Positions 26,602 to 34,440 of a stretch of 64,000 nucleotides of DNA are shown here, in pieces. Origin of the DNA: Pseudomonadota bacterium. GTDB lineage: Bacteria; Pseudomonadota; Alphaproteobacteria; Micropepsales; Micropepsaceae. The notes under the pieces were generated by a model, which worked only from the letters and a program-made list of their open reading frames with translations, searched no databases and had not been told where the DNA came from. Position numbers and translations under genes: made by a program. The DNA lies in assembly GCA_018241025.1 (NCBI GenBank), contig JAFEEQ010000018.1, positions 1 to 64,000 of the forward strand. Reading direction: 5' to 3'. The first letter of the stretch is position 1; each line of letters starts with the position of its first letter.

Positions 26602-27147
26602 ATGGAAAAGCAACAGGACCTTCGCAATCTGCGGGTGCTGGTGGTCGGCGGAAAGCCGGGCGGCATCCAGATATTGCGGACGGCATTCGGTCTTCTCTGC
26701 ATGAAGTACGTTGCCGTCGTGCCGGAATCGGCGCGCGCGATCGATGCGCTGCGCAGCCAGACTTTCGCGGCGATCTTCTGCGACGCCGCGGCCGAGCCCT
26801 ACAAGTCGATGAGCTTTCCGGTCGCCGCGCGCCGCGCCCATGGCGTGCTCAATCCGATGACGCCGCTCTTCATCGTCTACAACGAGGCGCGCCGGCGCCA
26901 GGTCGAACAGGCACGCGATGTCGGCGTCACCGATGTCCTGACCCATCCGGTGAGCGCCGCAGTGATCGCCCGCAAGCTGCAGGGCGCGCTCAGCCAGCCG
27001 CGTTCCTTCATCGTGGCGCCGAGCTTCGTCGGCCCGGACCGCAGGACCGAGCGGCCGTCGAACTGGGGCGGGTCCGATCGCCGCCGCCGGGCCGCACGCA
27101 AGGCGCGGTTGGCGGTCCCGTCCGATCCCGATGCGGCTTTCGTCTGA
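26602..27147 (+). CDS. Divergent receiver-like (CheY-fold) protein with DRR tail
   Basis: 181 residues. A receiver-like fold is seen in LRVLVVGGKPGGIQILRTAF, FAAIFCDAAAEP with D61 as the likely phosphoacceptor, and PLFIVYNEARRRQVEQARDV, GVTDVLTHPVS. The acidic pair normally at the end of the first strand is replaced by GG, and the usual Lys by His, so phosphorylation chemistry may be lost or altered. The C-terminus carries FVGPDRRTERP and SDRRRRAAR, a basic motif common in alphaproteobacterial receiver-like proteins. A CtrA-type box precedes it. Confidence 0.75.
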   Translation: MEKQQDLRNLRVLVVGGKPGGIQILRTAFGLLCMKYVAVVPESARAIDALRSQTFAAIFCDAAAEPYKSMSFPVAARRAHGVLNPMTPLFIVYNEARRRQVEQARDVGVTDVLTHPVSAAVIARKLQGALSQPRSFIVAPSFVGPDRRTERPSNWGGSDRRRRAARKARLAVPSDPDAAFV

Positions 27148-27276
27148 GATTATTCTCCGAAGCGGGACTTCGATCCCACAACCTGCAATGACAGTCATGC
27201 GACATATGACGATTCGTCAGGATTTCGCCGTGGCAATCGTTAACTCTAGTATTTGAGCAGGCCTCAGTCCGTCCGG

Positions 27277-27285
27277 CGTGGATAA
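27277..27285 (-). promoter_or_regulatory. DnaA-box-like nonamer upstream of the DnaA-IV gene
   Basis: The minus strand reads TTATCCACG, eight of nine matching TTATCCACA. It lies 134 bp before a gene encoding a DnaA-type DNA-binding domain. A single near-match can occur by chance. Confidence 0.35.
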
Positions 27286-27418
27286 GATCGCCCGTTTTGG
27301 CGAATTTTCACCGCAAATCTCCACTTTGGGTTGCATCCTTATCCGACACCGCTGCAAACTAGGATAGCATTCCTTCAATACGGCAACTTAAAGCTGTATC
27401 TGACAAAGGGGTGCTCTC

Positions 27419-27754
27419 ATGGATTTGCCGGAGTGTGTAACCGATAGCGTCTTCCTGCGCGCCGGAATCGCGCAGATCGTCGTCGCCCATGCCTATGGCA
27501 TCGCGGTCGAGGATATCCGCGCATCGCGGCGCGGCGTGCCGCAGACCGCGCTCGCGCGCCAGGTCGCGATGTATCTCACGCATGTCGTGTTCTCGATCCG
27601 GGTCAGCGACGTCGCGCGGAGTTTCCGCCGCGACCGCTCGACCTGCTTCTACGCGATACAGAAGGTCGAGGACCTGCGCGACGATCCCGAACTCAACCGC
27701 ATGCTCGGCTGGCTCGAAGCCACGCTGCGCGGCGTCGCCGGAGAACGGCCGTGA
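27419..27754 (+). CDS. DnaA domain IV-like DNA-binding protein
   Basis: 111 residues, essentially only the DnaA C-terminal HTH: IVVAHAYGIAVEDIRASRRG, ALARQVAMYLTHVVFSIRVS and FRRDRSTCFYAIQKVEDLRD. These correspond to the DnaA signature around RxxAMYL...FGRDHSTV. There is no AAA+ ATPase part, so it is not the initiator; it may compete for or use DnaA-type sites. The stop overlaps the GTG start of the DUF6456 gene, a pairing also known in other alphaproteobacteria. Confidence 0.9.
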   Translation: MDLPECVTDSVFLRAGIAQIVVAHAYGIAVEDIRASRRGVPQTALARQVAMYLTHVVFSIRVSDVARSFRRDRSTCFYAIQKVEDLRDDPELNRMLGWLEATLRGVAGERP

Positions 27755-28539
27755 GCGCGCTCGGCGAACAGGAGATCGCGCGCGAGGCGCGCCGCGTCTT
27801 CCGCAGCCTCGACCATGAAGGCGCGTTCCTGATGCCCGACGGCAAGGGCGGACATTGTGTCGTGCGCCGCACGGGAAGGGGCAAGCAGACCGGTGCCGTC
27901 GTTGCCGCGCCCTTGATCGAAGCATTCCGGCGGCGCGGCTGGCTGGTGCGGGCCGGCGCCGCCGATTGCTTTGTCCTGAGCGATGCCGGACAGGGCTGGA
28001 TCCGGCGCGCCTTTGCGCAGGACGACGCCTTCGCGGCCCAGCACCAGCTTCGCCGCCGCCGGCGGCGGGAGATCGAAGGCCGCGAGCAGACCGTGACGCT
28101 GAACGAGGGCGAGAGCCCGCTGGCCCGGCTGAAGACGCGCGGGCTGATCGATGGCGTGCAATTCGATGCCGGTGAAAAGCTGCGTGTCGACTTCACGCTG
28201 GCCGGATTGACGCCGCGTCTCGGCGTCGACCTGTCGGCGCCGCTGCTCACGGGCAGCCGCGCGGCACCGTCGCGGCAGATGTTGAGCGACACGGTGCTCG
28301 CCGCGAAGCAGCGCTTCACCCAGGCGATGCGCGCGGTGGGACCGGGACTGAACACGCTGCTGTTCGACATCTGCTGTCACCTGCGCGGGCTCGAGGAGGC
28401 GGAGGCGGCGCGCGCCTGGCCAAGCCGCTCGGCCCGCGTGGTGCTCGCCATCGCGCTCGAAAGGCTGGCACAGCATTACGGCATGCGCGTCACCGGAACG
28501 ACCCGGCTGCGGGGCTGGCAGATGGAAGGTGGCGAGTAG
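27751..28539 (+). CDS. DUF6456-family protein
   Basis: 262 residues. The N-terminal half looks like a degenerate winged helix (IEAFRRRGWLVRAGAADCFV, LSDAGQGWIRRAF). The C-terminal half matches DUF6456: NEGESPLARLKTRGLIDGVQ, FDAGEKLRVDFTLAGLTPRL and FDICCHLRGLEEAE. A basic stretch RRRRRREIEG lies between. Coupled to the DnaA-IV gene by GTGA. A DNA-associated regulatory role is likely but unproven. Confidence 0.88.
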   Translation: MSALGEQEIAREARRVFRSLDHEGAFLMPDGKGGHCVVRRTGRGKQTGAVVAAPLIEAFRRRGWLVRAGAADCFVLSDAGQGWIRRAFAQDDAFAAQHQLRRRRRREIEGREQTVTLNEGESPLARLKTRGLIDGVQFDAGEKLRVDFTLAGLTPRLGVDLSAPLLTGSRAAPSRQMLSDTVLAAKQRFTQAMRAVGPGLNTLLFDICCHLRGLEEAEAARAWPSRSARVVLAIALERLAQHYGMRVTGTTRLRGWQMEGGE

Positions 28540-28660
28540 CAGGAGACAAGCGCCAAATGGTGCAAAATCTCAGAGCGAGAGTCGCCTTAAGGAGTCTCCG
28601 TCTGAACCACAGTTTGCGCCCCAGTTCAGAGAGGAGTTAGAGTTTTACTTAGTGGCATAA

Positions 28661-29266
28661 ATGGGGGCGCGGTTGGCGGGCATCGGGCATAGAGCACACT
28701 TGCTGACCAGGGTGGCATTCCCTGCTGCGGCCCTAGTTTTCTGCATGACAGCCCATCGTGCATCTGCGGAGACATCGACGACATTCCAACCGCTCTCCAG
28801 GCCGGATATTGCTTCCATCACAACACCAAAACTGGAGACGACATCAAGCGACGAGTATTTCTTTTTCAACAAGGTCGGGACGACATACGAAGGGGCATTC
28901 TCGGATTTAGACGAATGTCGAATATATTCGCTCCAGGCGCGCGTTGCTACCACCGCTGCAATTCCAAGATTCGTTCCCCTCGGGTCTACTGCGGTTCGGA
29001 GCGAAGAAGTGACGCCATCTTCGATGTTCATTGCGACGTTTGGACCGATTGGCCTCTTCGTTGCGGCGCCCTTCGTACATAGCGCCGAACGTGATGCCGC
29101 GGATGCAGCTGACAGGCGCTGCATGATGTACAAGGGCTACAAGCGCTTCGGCACGACGCGCAAGATTTGGGAAGAGATTGCGGCGGGCACAGAAACAGAA
29201 ACGCTGGCGAGGTTGGCGCTCATTGCTTCCGGGCCACAACCGCTTACTGGAGCTGTAGGGCCTTGA
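28661..29266 (+). CDS. Secreted hypothetical protein in a lower-GC insert
   Basis: 201 residues. A signal-like segment (LTRVAFPAAALVFCMTAHRA, then SAETS) is followed by YFFFNKVGTTYEGAFSDLDE and a second hydrophobic stretch MFIATFGPIGLFVAAPFVHS, then AADRRCMMYKGYKRFGTT. Codon use and base composition are visibly more AT-rich than the flanks. The ribosome site is weak and the start uncertain. The stop overlaps the start of the next secreted protein. No family recognised; probably acquired horizontally with it. Confidence 0.65.
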   Translation: MGARLAGIGHRAHLLTRVAFPAAALVFCMTAHRASAETSTTFQPLSRPDIASITTPKLETTSSDEYFFFNKVGTTYEGAFSDLDECRIYSLQARVATTAAIPRFVPLGSTAVRSEEVTPSSMFIATFGPIGLFVAAPFVHSAERDAADAADRRCMMYKGYKRFGTTRKIWEEIAAGTETETLARLALIASGPQPLTGAVGP

Positions 29267-30006
29267 ATTTGCGTGCGGCAATACTCATCGCGCTCATGTC
29301 GCTTTTTGCACCTTTCTTGGCTGACACGAGCCAAGCTGCAGATGGGCCGACTATCAGCTTAAGGTCTGACAGTGCGTACGTTCTTGTCCGCGTCGCCGGA
29401 AAAAACTGTGGCTTTCTAAATTGCTTTCCGATCTTTCCGTTTTTCATTCGCACTCTAAATGCCGATGAACTGACGCAGGCGGCCCTCTTGGCTCGAGAGG
29501 ACCCCGATCATTGGAAGGATAATGTGGGGCCCAACGTTGTGGTGCCGTCAGCTGACCAACCTCTTGAAGAAAATGGCTCCGAAAGACTCTACCTACTGTC
29601 GCTAGCACCAGGAACCTACATACTTGGTGGTCTCGCGATCCCCAACCTTGTGATCGCCAGCTTCTGTATGGGTACGGTAAAATTCGAGGCAAAACCCGGA
29701 ACGATCACTGACCTGGGCACAATCGTAACCACGCGCGACGATCGGCCAACGGCGGTTCCAGAGCTTTCGAATTATGTGACCGGCAAGACCTTGGGCGATG
29801 GCATTGCTCCATATGCAGCGGCAATTCTGCGCACGGGGGTAACCGACCTGCCTATAGCGCTTCGGTCTCTGCCAGTCGTTTCAGCCGACTACCGGGCCGT
29901 TTCGGCCTTTCCAAATTATGTTGGCGCGCCGCTCATGCGTCTTGCACCGCTTGTGGGCGTTCTGGCCTACGGCAGCGATGGTCGAGTAGTTGACCCCAAA
30001 CCCTGA
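29263..30006 (+). CDS. Secreted hypothetical protein, second gene of the lower-GC insert
   Basis: About 247 residues starting at a TTG that overlaps the previous stop (TTGA). A signal peptide (LRAAILIALMSLFAPFLADT, then SQAADG) precedes a beta-rich region with LRSDSAYVLVRVAGKNCGFL, LYLLSLAPGTYILGGLAIPN and FEAKPGTITDLGTI. The YxLxLxPGTYxL...KPG pattern resembles exported lipoprotein-like beta domains that read out a value, but the family is not recognised. Base composition is low-GC like its partner. Confidence 0.65.
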   Translation: MNLRAAILIALMSLFAPFLADTSQAADGPTISLRSDSAYVLVRVAGKNCGFLNCFPIFPFFIRTLNADELTQAALLAREDPDHWKDNVGPNVVVPSADQPLEENGSERLYLLSLAPGTYILGGLAIPNLVIASFCMGTVKFEAKPGTITDLGTIVTTRDDRPTAVPELSNYVTGKTLGDGIAPYAAAILRTGVTDLPIALRSLPVVSADYRAVSAFPNYVGAPLMRLAPLVGVLAYGSDGRVVDPKP

Positions 30007-30085
30007 CAAGCGAGCGCATTTGAGAGGCCAATGAAGTGGGCACTTCCTCAGTGCACTTCGGCGCGCTCATTCATAGTAGCTTGCT

Positions 30086-30307
30086 TTGAAATCCGATCCC
30101 GAATTGGTTCTGACAGTCGACCAAAGGCGTAAAGCTAACACGTCTTATCTTCCGCGATATGTTTCGCCAGTGCGTGTGCCCTACGCAAAATGCCTCAAGA
30201 CCCTGTGCGGCCTTACGCCCTACGAAGCCATGTGCGACGTATGGACGGACGAACCGAACCGCTTCACACTCGATCTAATCCACTTCGTTTCGGGACTAAA
30301 CACTTAG
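30086..30307 (+). pseudogene. IS481-family transposase, C-terminal remnant
   Basis: The frame ends KTLCGLTPYEAMCDVWTDEP, then NRFTLDLIHFVSGLNT. This is the degraded form of the IS481 transposase C-terminus (usually LTPYE.IC..W...P.RF..dP.HQMPGLNT). The catalytic DDE core and both element ends are missing. It borders the lower-GC insert and its stop overlaps the stop of the convergent beta-lactamase-like gene. It marks a past insertion or recombination event. Confidence 0.8.
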
Positions 30308-31440
30308 ATCGCGCCCAGCGCCGTCCACATCGCCATGGCGAGGCCGAGCGCGCGCATGTCGCCGGTCGTCGTCGGTGCCATCTTGTTCATCGCGTAGCCG
30401 AAGGTCGTGCGCGCATCCATGTCGATGATCGCGAGCGAACCGCCATAGCCGCCCCAGAAGATGGTGTTCGGATTGGGCAGCGGAAGCAGACCGCCGGCGA
30501 GGCCGAAGCCCATGCCGAAACGTGCCGGCACCGCCATCACCAGATCGGGCCCTTCGACCTGGAGCTCGAGTGCCTTGCGCACGCCTTTCTCCGACATGAA
30601 GCGCTTGCCCCGGGCGACGCCGCCATTGGCGAGGATGGCGTGAATCTCCGCGACCGAACGTGCATTGCCGGTGCCGCCGGCCGCCGGAATCTCTGCGCCG
30701 CGCCAGGCGCGGGTCCTGGTCTCGGCGACATCGATCCCGGGATTGGTCGCCATGTTGCGCATCACCTCGCTCATGCCTTCGAGGTTGTCGCCCACCCCGG
30801 CGCCCGGCGGCGGCGGAATCAGTTCGGCGACGCGTTCGTCTTCGGAGGCCGGAAGACCGATCCAGAAATCGGCGCCGAGCGGTTCGGCGATTTCCTTGCG
30901 GAACACGGTGCCGACGCTTTGTCCCGCGACGCGGCGGATCACTTCGCCGACGAGATAGCCCTGGGTCAGCGCATGATAGCCGGGCGCGGTACCCGGCTCC
31001 CAGAACGGCGCCTGGGCGGCGAGCAGCGCCACGGCCTTGTCCCAGTCGTAGAGCGTCTCCTTGGTGATGGGCTCCTTCCATCCGGAAAGGCCCGCGGAAT
31101 GGCTCATCAGATGGCTGACCTTGATGTTCGCCTTGCCGTTGGCGGCGAACTCCGGCCAGTACTTCGCGACCGGAGCGTCGAAGTCGATCAGACCGCGGTC
31201 GGCGAGCAGCAGCGCGGTCAGCGCCGTCATCGTCTTGGTCGTCGAATAGACGTTGACGATGGTGTCCGTCACCCAGGGCTTCGTCTTCGCCGCGTCGGCA
31301 TGACCGCCCCAGATGTCGACGACGGTTTCGCCCTCCAGGGTGGCGCAGAACGAAGCGCCGATATCGTCGCCGCTGGCGAGATTGCCGTCGAATGTCTCGC
31401 GCACGGACGCGAATTTGTCATGCGTGAAACCTTCGGACAT
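30304..31440 (-). CDS. Serine hydrolase, class C beta-lactamase/esterase VIII family
   Basis: 378 residues. The SxxK motif is STTK (S66, K69). The second motif is PGYHALTQGYLVGEV (Y155), typical of family VIII esterases rather than YxN AmpC. No signal peptide is present, so it is cytoplasmic. GGYGGSLAIID near the end fills the third-motif position. An esterase or peptidase role is more likely than antibiotic resistance. The last codons abut an IS481 remnant. Confidence 0.9.
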   Translation of the reverse strand: MSEGFTHDKFASVRETFDGNLASGDDIGASFCATLEGETVVDIWGGHADAAKTKPWVTDTIVNVYSTTKTMTALTALLLADRGLIDFDAPVAKYWPEFAANGKANIKVSHLMSHSAGLSGWKEPITKETLYDWDKAVALLAAQAPFWEPGTAPGYHALTQGYLVGEVIRRVAGQSVGTVFRKEIAEPLGADFWIGLPASEDERVAELIPPPPGAGVGDNLEGMSEVMRNMATNPGIDVAETRTRAWRGAEIPAAGGTGNARSVAEIHAILANGGVARGKRFMSEKGVRKALELQVEGPDLVMAVPARFGMGFGLAGGLLPLPNPNTIFWGGYGGSLAIIDMDARTTFGYAMNKMAPTTTGDMRALGLAMAMWTALGAI

Positions 31441-31523
31441 GCCCTCTCCCCTGCGCGCACCGCGCTGTCGTTTTCGCCAGCCTGCCCAAAAAGCGCGTCT
31501 TCTGCAAAAGCGCCGGGCGCGGA

Positions 31524-32408
31524 TCAGTATTGCAGCGCGGCTTCCGCAACGGCCGCAGGGTCCGCGATCATGGCGATCTCGGCAATCGCATCGCCGTCGA
31601 ACACGAAGGTGACCAGCAGGCGCGGAACGCCGTCCGGCAGGAAGACAAGTCCGGCCTCGCCATCGACGGTGGCCGGCCTGGCGGCCCTGGCGCGATTGCG
31701 GAAGATCTCGGCCACGGCTTCGCGGCCCCTGAGCTCCGGCGGCAATGCCGGCACGTCCCGGCTTGCCCGCGCGCGGCTGCCCGCAACCGCCGCTGCGTCG
31801 GCACGCAGCACGACATCGGGATCGAGCAAAGCGAGAAGCGCCGCGAAATCTCCGCTCTGCGATGCGATCAGGAAAGCTTCGACAAGCTGGCGCTGGCGCG
31901 CGCGGTCGGCTTCGGGTTCGGAGGTCGACCCGCGGATCCGCCGCCGGCCCCGGCTGGCAAGCTGGCGCGCGGCGGCGGGCGAGCGGCCGACCACCGGCGC
32001 GATGACATCGAAAGACACGTCGAAGAGATCGTGCAGCACGAAGGCAACGCGCTCTGCGGGCGGAAGGGTTTCGAGTACGACCAGCATCGCGACGCCGACG
32101 GAATCGGCGATCAGCGTCTCACGCTCGGTATCGCCCGGCGCCACGACACCCTCGGCCTCGCCATCGACCGGAACCTCATGGCGCGAGTTGCGCGCGCGCA
32201 GCATGTCGAGACAGACCCGCGCCAGCGCGGTCGTGAGCCAGCCGGTGAGGTTGGCGATGCCCGAGGTGTCGGCGCGCATCAGGCGTAGGAACGTCTCCTG
32301 CACGGCGTCGTCGGCGGCGCTGCGCGAACCGAGCATGCGCAAAGCCACCGCGCGCAGATGCGCGCGATCGGCTTCGAACCGTTCCGCCAGAAAATCTCCT
32401 GCCGTCAT
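31524..32408 (-). CDS. ECF sigma factor, SigJ/ECF41 type with SnoaL-like tail
   Basis: About 294 residues. Sigma region 2 reads LRAVALRMLGSRSAADDAVQ, ETFLRLM. Region 4 reads LETLPPAERVAFVLHDLFDV, SFDVIAPVVGRSPAAARQLA and SRGRRR. A C-terminal SnoaL/NTF2-like domain (LVEAFLIASQSGDFAALLAL to FVFDGDAIAEIAMI) is the ECF41 hallmark and controls activity without a classic anti-sigma factor. It is divergent from the VOC/membrane/ArsC operon, a probable target. ATG at 32408 has GGGA upstream; a GTG at 32414 is possible. Confidence 0.92.
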   Translation of the reverse strand: MTAGDFLAERFEADRAHLRAVALRMLGSRSAADDAVQETFLRLMRADTSGIANLTGWLTTALARVCLDMLRARNSRHEVPVDGEAEGVVAPGDTERETLIADSVGVAMLVVLETLPPAERVAFVLHDLFDVSFDVIAPVVGRSPAAARQLASRGRRRIRGSTSEPEADRARQRQLVEAFLIASQSGDFAALLALLDPDVVLRADAAAVAGSRARASRDVPALPPELRGREAVAEIFRNRARAARPATVDGEAGLVFLPDGVPRLLVTFVFDGDAIAEIAMIADPAAVAEAALQY

Positions 32409-32539
32409 CGTCACATTCCCGAGGCGCAGTCCGTCATACCCATGACGTGTGCGAGCATGCCGATGTGACGGCCGGAGCGGAAGAATGCCGCCGCCGGTCC
32501 CGCGAAAAATGGGAGAAGCCTACGATCGACCCCCGTGAG

Positions 32540-32911
32540 ATGGTCAGCGTCCGCTACCTCGTCGACAATGTCGACGACGCGGTCGCCTTCTACACGACGC
32601 ATCTCGGATTCGAGGTATTGAACCATTTCCCGCCTTTCGCGGATGTCGCCCGCGGCCGACTGCGCCTGCTGTTGAGCGGCCCGACGAGCTCGGCCGGACG
32701 GGCCATGCCGGACGGCGCCAGGCCCGGCCCGGGCGGCTGGAACCGCATCCACCTTATTGTCGAGGACATCGGCGCCGAGGTCGCGCGGCTTCGGGCTGCC
32801 GGCGTCCAGTTTCGCAACGACATCCTCGAAGGGCCGGGCGGAAAGCAGATCCTGCTCCAGGATCCCTCGGGCAATGTCGTCGAGCTGTTTCAGCCGGCCG
32901 TGCTCCAATGA
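32540..32911 (+). CDS. VOC-family (glyoxalase-like) protein
   Basis: 123 residues: VSVRYLVDNVDDAVAFYTTH, LGFEVLNHF, GGWNRIHLIVEDIGAEVARL and GKQILLQDPSGNVVELFQP, the paired beta-alpha-beta-beta-beta modules of the VOC fold with a metal-ligand His and Glu. The substrate is unknown. The start at 32540 begins at the domain; a GTG at 32447 would crowd the divergent sigma gene. Its stop overlaps the next start (ATGA). Confidence 0.88.
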   Translation: MVSVRYLVDNVDDAVAFYTTHLGFEVLNHFPPFADVARGRLRLLLSGPTSSAGRAMPDGARPGPGGWNRIHLIVEDIGAEVARLRAAGVQFRNDILEGPGGKQILLQDPSGNVVELFQPAVLQ

Positions 32912-33294
32912 CCGCCACAGCGCCGCTGCGCTGGTGGCGCGTCGTCACGGCACTGCTGGCGCTCGCAGTCTTCAGCGAGGCCGTCTTCGCCGGCGCGATG
33001 CTGTCGGGCTTCGCAGGGGCCATGAGGGCACATGGTACGACCGCCGCCGTCGTGACCGCCTGCACCCTCATCGCGGCACTGGTTGCGTTCGTTGCGCTGC
33101 GCCGTCAGCGGAACGGACGGCGGCTGGCCTGGTGGCTTCTGACCCTGGCCGCGGCACTCATCGTTCAAGCCGTGTTGGGTATCCTGTCGATGAAAGGCGA
33201 CAATGTCCTCTGGGCGCATGTTCCGCTCGGGGTCGCCTTGTTCGGCTTCGCCGTTCTGGCGGTCGCCGACATCGGCCGGGGATCGTCGCAATGA
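32908..33294 (+). CDS. Four-helix membrane protein
   Basis: 128 residues with four hydrophobic segments: VVTALLALAVFSEAVFAGAM, VVTACTLIAALVAFVAL, LAWWLLTLAAALIVQAVLGI and VPLGVALFGFAVLAVADIG. Short loops and no charged active-site motif. It sits between the VOC and ArsC genes with 4-bp overlaps on both sides, so it is translated as part of that operon. Similar small proteins accompany ECF41 systems, but the role is unknown. Confidence 0.8.
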   Translation: MTATAPLRWWRVVTALLALAVFSEAVFAGAMLSGFAGAMRAHGTTAAVVTACTLIAALVAFVALRRQRNGRRLAWWLLTLAAALIVQAVLGILSMKGDNVLWAHVPLGVALFGFAVLAVADIGRGSSQ

Positions 33295-33695
33295 GCGCGG
33301 ACCGCCGCCGCGATGTGCTGTTTCTTTGCACCGGCAATTCGGCGCGTTCGATCATCGCCGAGGCGATCCTGAATCACATCGGTGCCTCGCATTTCCGGGC
33401 TTTCAGCGCAGGCAGTCACCCGAAGGGTTACATACATCCGGAGGCGCTCCGTCTGCTTGCGGCACACGGGTATGACACGTCGGTCTTGCGCTCGAAGACG
33501 TGGGATGCGTTCGCCAAAGACACCGTCTTCGATATCGTCGTCACGGTGTGCGGTGCGCTCTCGGCCTGTCCCAACTTTCCGGGTGCGCCGACGACCATAA
33601 GCTGGGACATTCCCGATCCGGCGCAGGGGGAAGTCGATGCATTCGCACGAACGCACGATGCGCTTCGGTCGCGGATCGAGATGCTAATAAGGTGA
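33291..33695 (+). CDS. Arsenate reductase / low-molecular-weight phosphatase-like protein
   Basis: 134 residues. The phosphatase P-loop CTGNSARS (C13 to R19) follows the first strand VLFLC, as in thioredoxin-coupled ArsC and LMW-PTP folds. Later features are FSAGSHPKGYIHPEALRLLA and WDIPDPAQGEVDAFA with the general-acid Asp. Only one further cysteine region (VTVCGALSACPNFPG) could act as the redox relay. It is last in the VOC operon and is followed by a hairpin. Confidence 0.88.
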   Translation: MSADRRRDVLFLCTGNSARSIIAEAILNHIGASHFRAFSAGSHPKGYIHPEALRLLAAHGYDTSVLRSKTWDAFAKDTVFDIVVTVCGALSACPNFPGAPTTISWDIPDPAQGEVDAFARTHDALRSRIEMLIR

Positions 33696-33696
33696 A

Positions 33697-33722
33697 CGGG
33701 CTCCCGCTTTACCGGGAGCCCG
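33697..33722. terminator. Hairpin terminator between convergent arsC-like and MerR genes
   Basis: A perfect 10-bp stem (CGGGCTCCCG / CGGGAGCCCG) with loop CTTTAC lies between the two convergent stops. A clear T-tract is missing on both sides, so termination may be partial. Confidence 0.65.
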
Positions 33723-33728
33723 GGACCA

Positions 33729-34151
33729 CTATTCCGCCGCGACGCGATGGCTCTCGACCGACGGGGCCGTGAGCTTGCCGTCGGCGATTGCCGAGTCGAT
33801 GGCGCCGATCGCGCGGCGCAACTCGACCAGCGAGTCCTCTATATCGACCTTCTGGCGCTCGAGCTTGTGGAGCTGTTCTTCGAACTTGCGCCGGGCATGA
33901 AGCGTCTGCTTCACGCCGCCATCGTGATGGGTGTCGTAGAGATCGAGGATCTCGCGGATCTCGGCGAGGCTGAAGCCGACGCGGCGGCCGCGCAGGATGA
34001 GGATGATGCGGGCGCGGTCGCGGTTCGAATAGATGCGGGTCTGGCCGCGGCGCTCGGGGGCGATCAGGCCCTCGTCTTCATAGAAGCGCAGCGTGCGCGC
34101 GGTAACGTCGAACTCCTTGGTGAGCTGACGGATCGTGTAGGTGCGTTGCAT
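33729..34151 (-). CDS. MerR-family regulator, LiuR-like
   Basis: 140 residues. The MerR HTH and wing read TYTIRQLTKEFDVTARTLRF, YEDEGLIAPERRGQTRIYSN. A GFSLAEIREILDLYD helix and a long coiled coil (FEEQLHKLERQKVDIEDSLV) follow. There are no metal cysteines. The sequence matches the LiuR-type regulators that control branched-chain amino-acid or acyl-CoA catabolism in proteobacteria, but no liu genes are next to it here. A candidate operator lies upstream. Confidence 0.88.
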   Translation of the reverse strand: MQRTYTIRQLTKEFDVTARTLRFYEDEGLIAPERRGQTRIYSNRDRARIILILRGRRVGFSLAEIREILDLYDTHHDGGVKQTLHARRKFEEQLHKLERQKVDIEDSLVELRRAIGAIDSAIADGKLTAPSVESHRVAAE

Positions 34152-34234
34152 TCGTCTTTAACCCGGGTCGCTCGGCTTGATGCCTTGTCGCCCGGCCTCC
34201 CTGACAATTTCTCAGTTTGGGAAGAATGCATAAC

Positions 34235-34253
34235 GCTTACGTCAACGTCAAGC
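34235..34253. promoter_or_regulatory. Imperfect palindrome upstream of the MerR gene
   Basis: GCTTACGT-CA-ACGTCAAGC shows near-dyad symmetry with the TTACG/CGTAA cores seen in LiuR-type MerR operators. It lies 84-102 bp upstream of the start codon, a place for autoregulation. Confidence 0.4.
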
Positions 34254-34440
34254 GCGATTTGGTCGATCCCGCTGCGACGGCCGCCCGAAATAACATAGTG
34301 AATTCAAAGGACTGACACGCTAACCGGCCCAGATCGCGCCTTTTGGGCGGGCTGTCGGTCGAAATCGCCGCCAGGCCGGGACCCCCGTAGCGCAGGCCAC
34401 GGGGTCCGGCGTGCTTCCAGGGCGGCGCGAAGAGCGACGC

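Noticed and set aside
30304-31440. True beta-lactamase resistance gene
   Set aside because: No signal peptide and a YHA second motif, which fits family VIII esterases better than AmpC.
32447-32539. GTG-started extension of the VOC protein
   Set aside because: It lies outside the fold, is Arg/Glu-rich, and would leave only about 40 bp for the divergent sigma-factor promoter.
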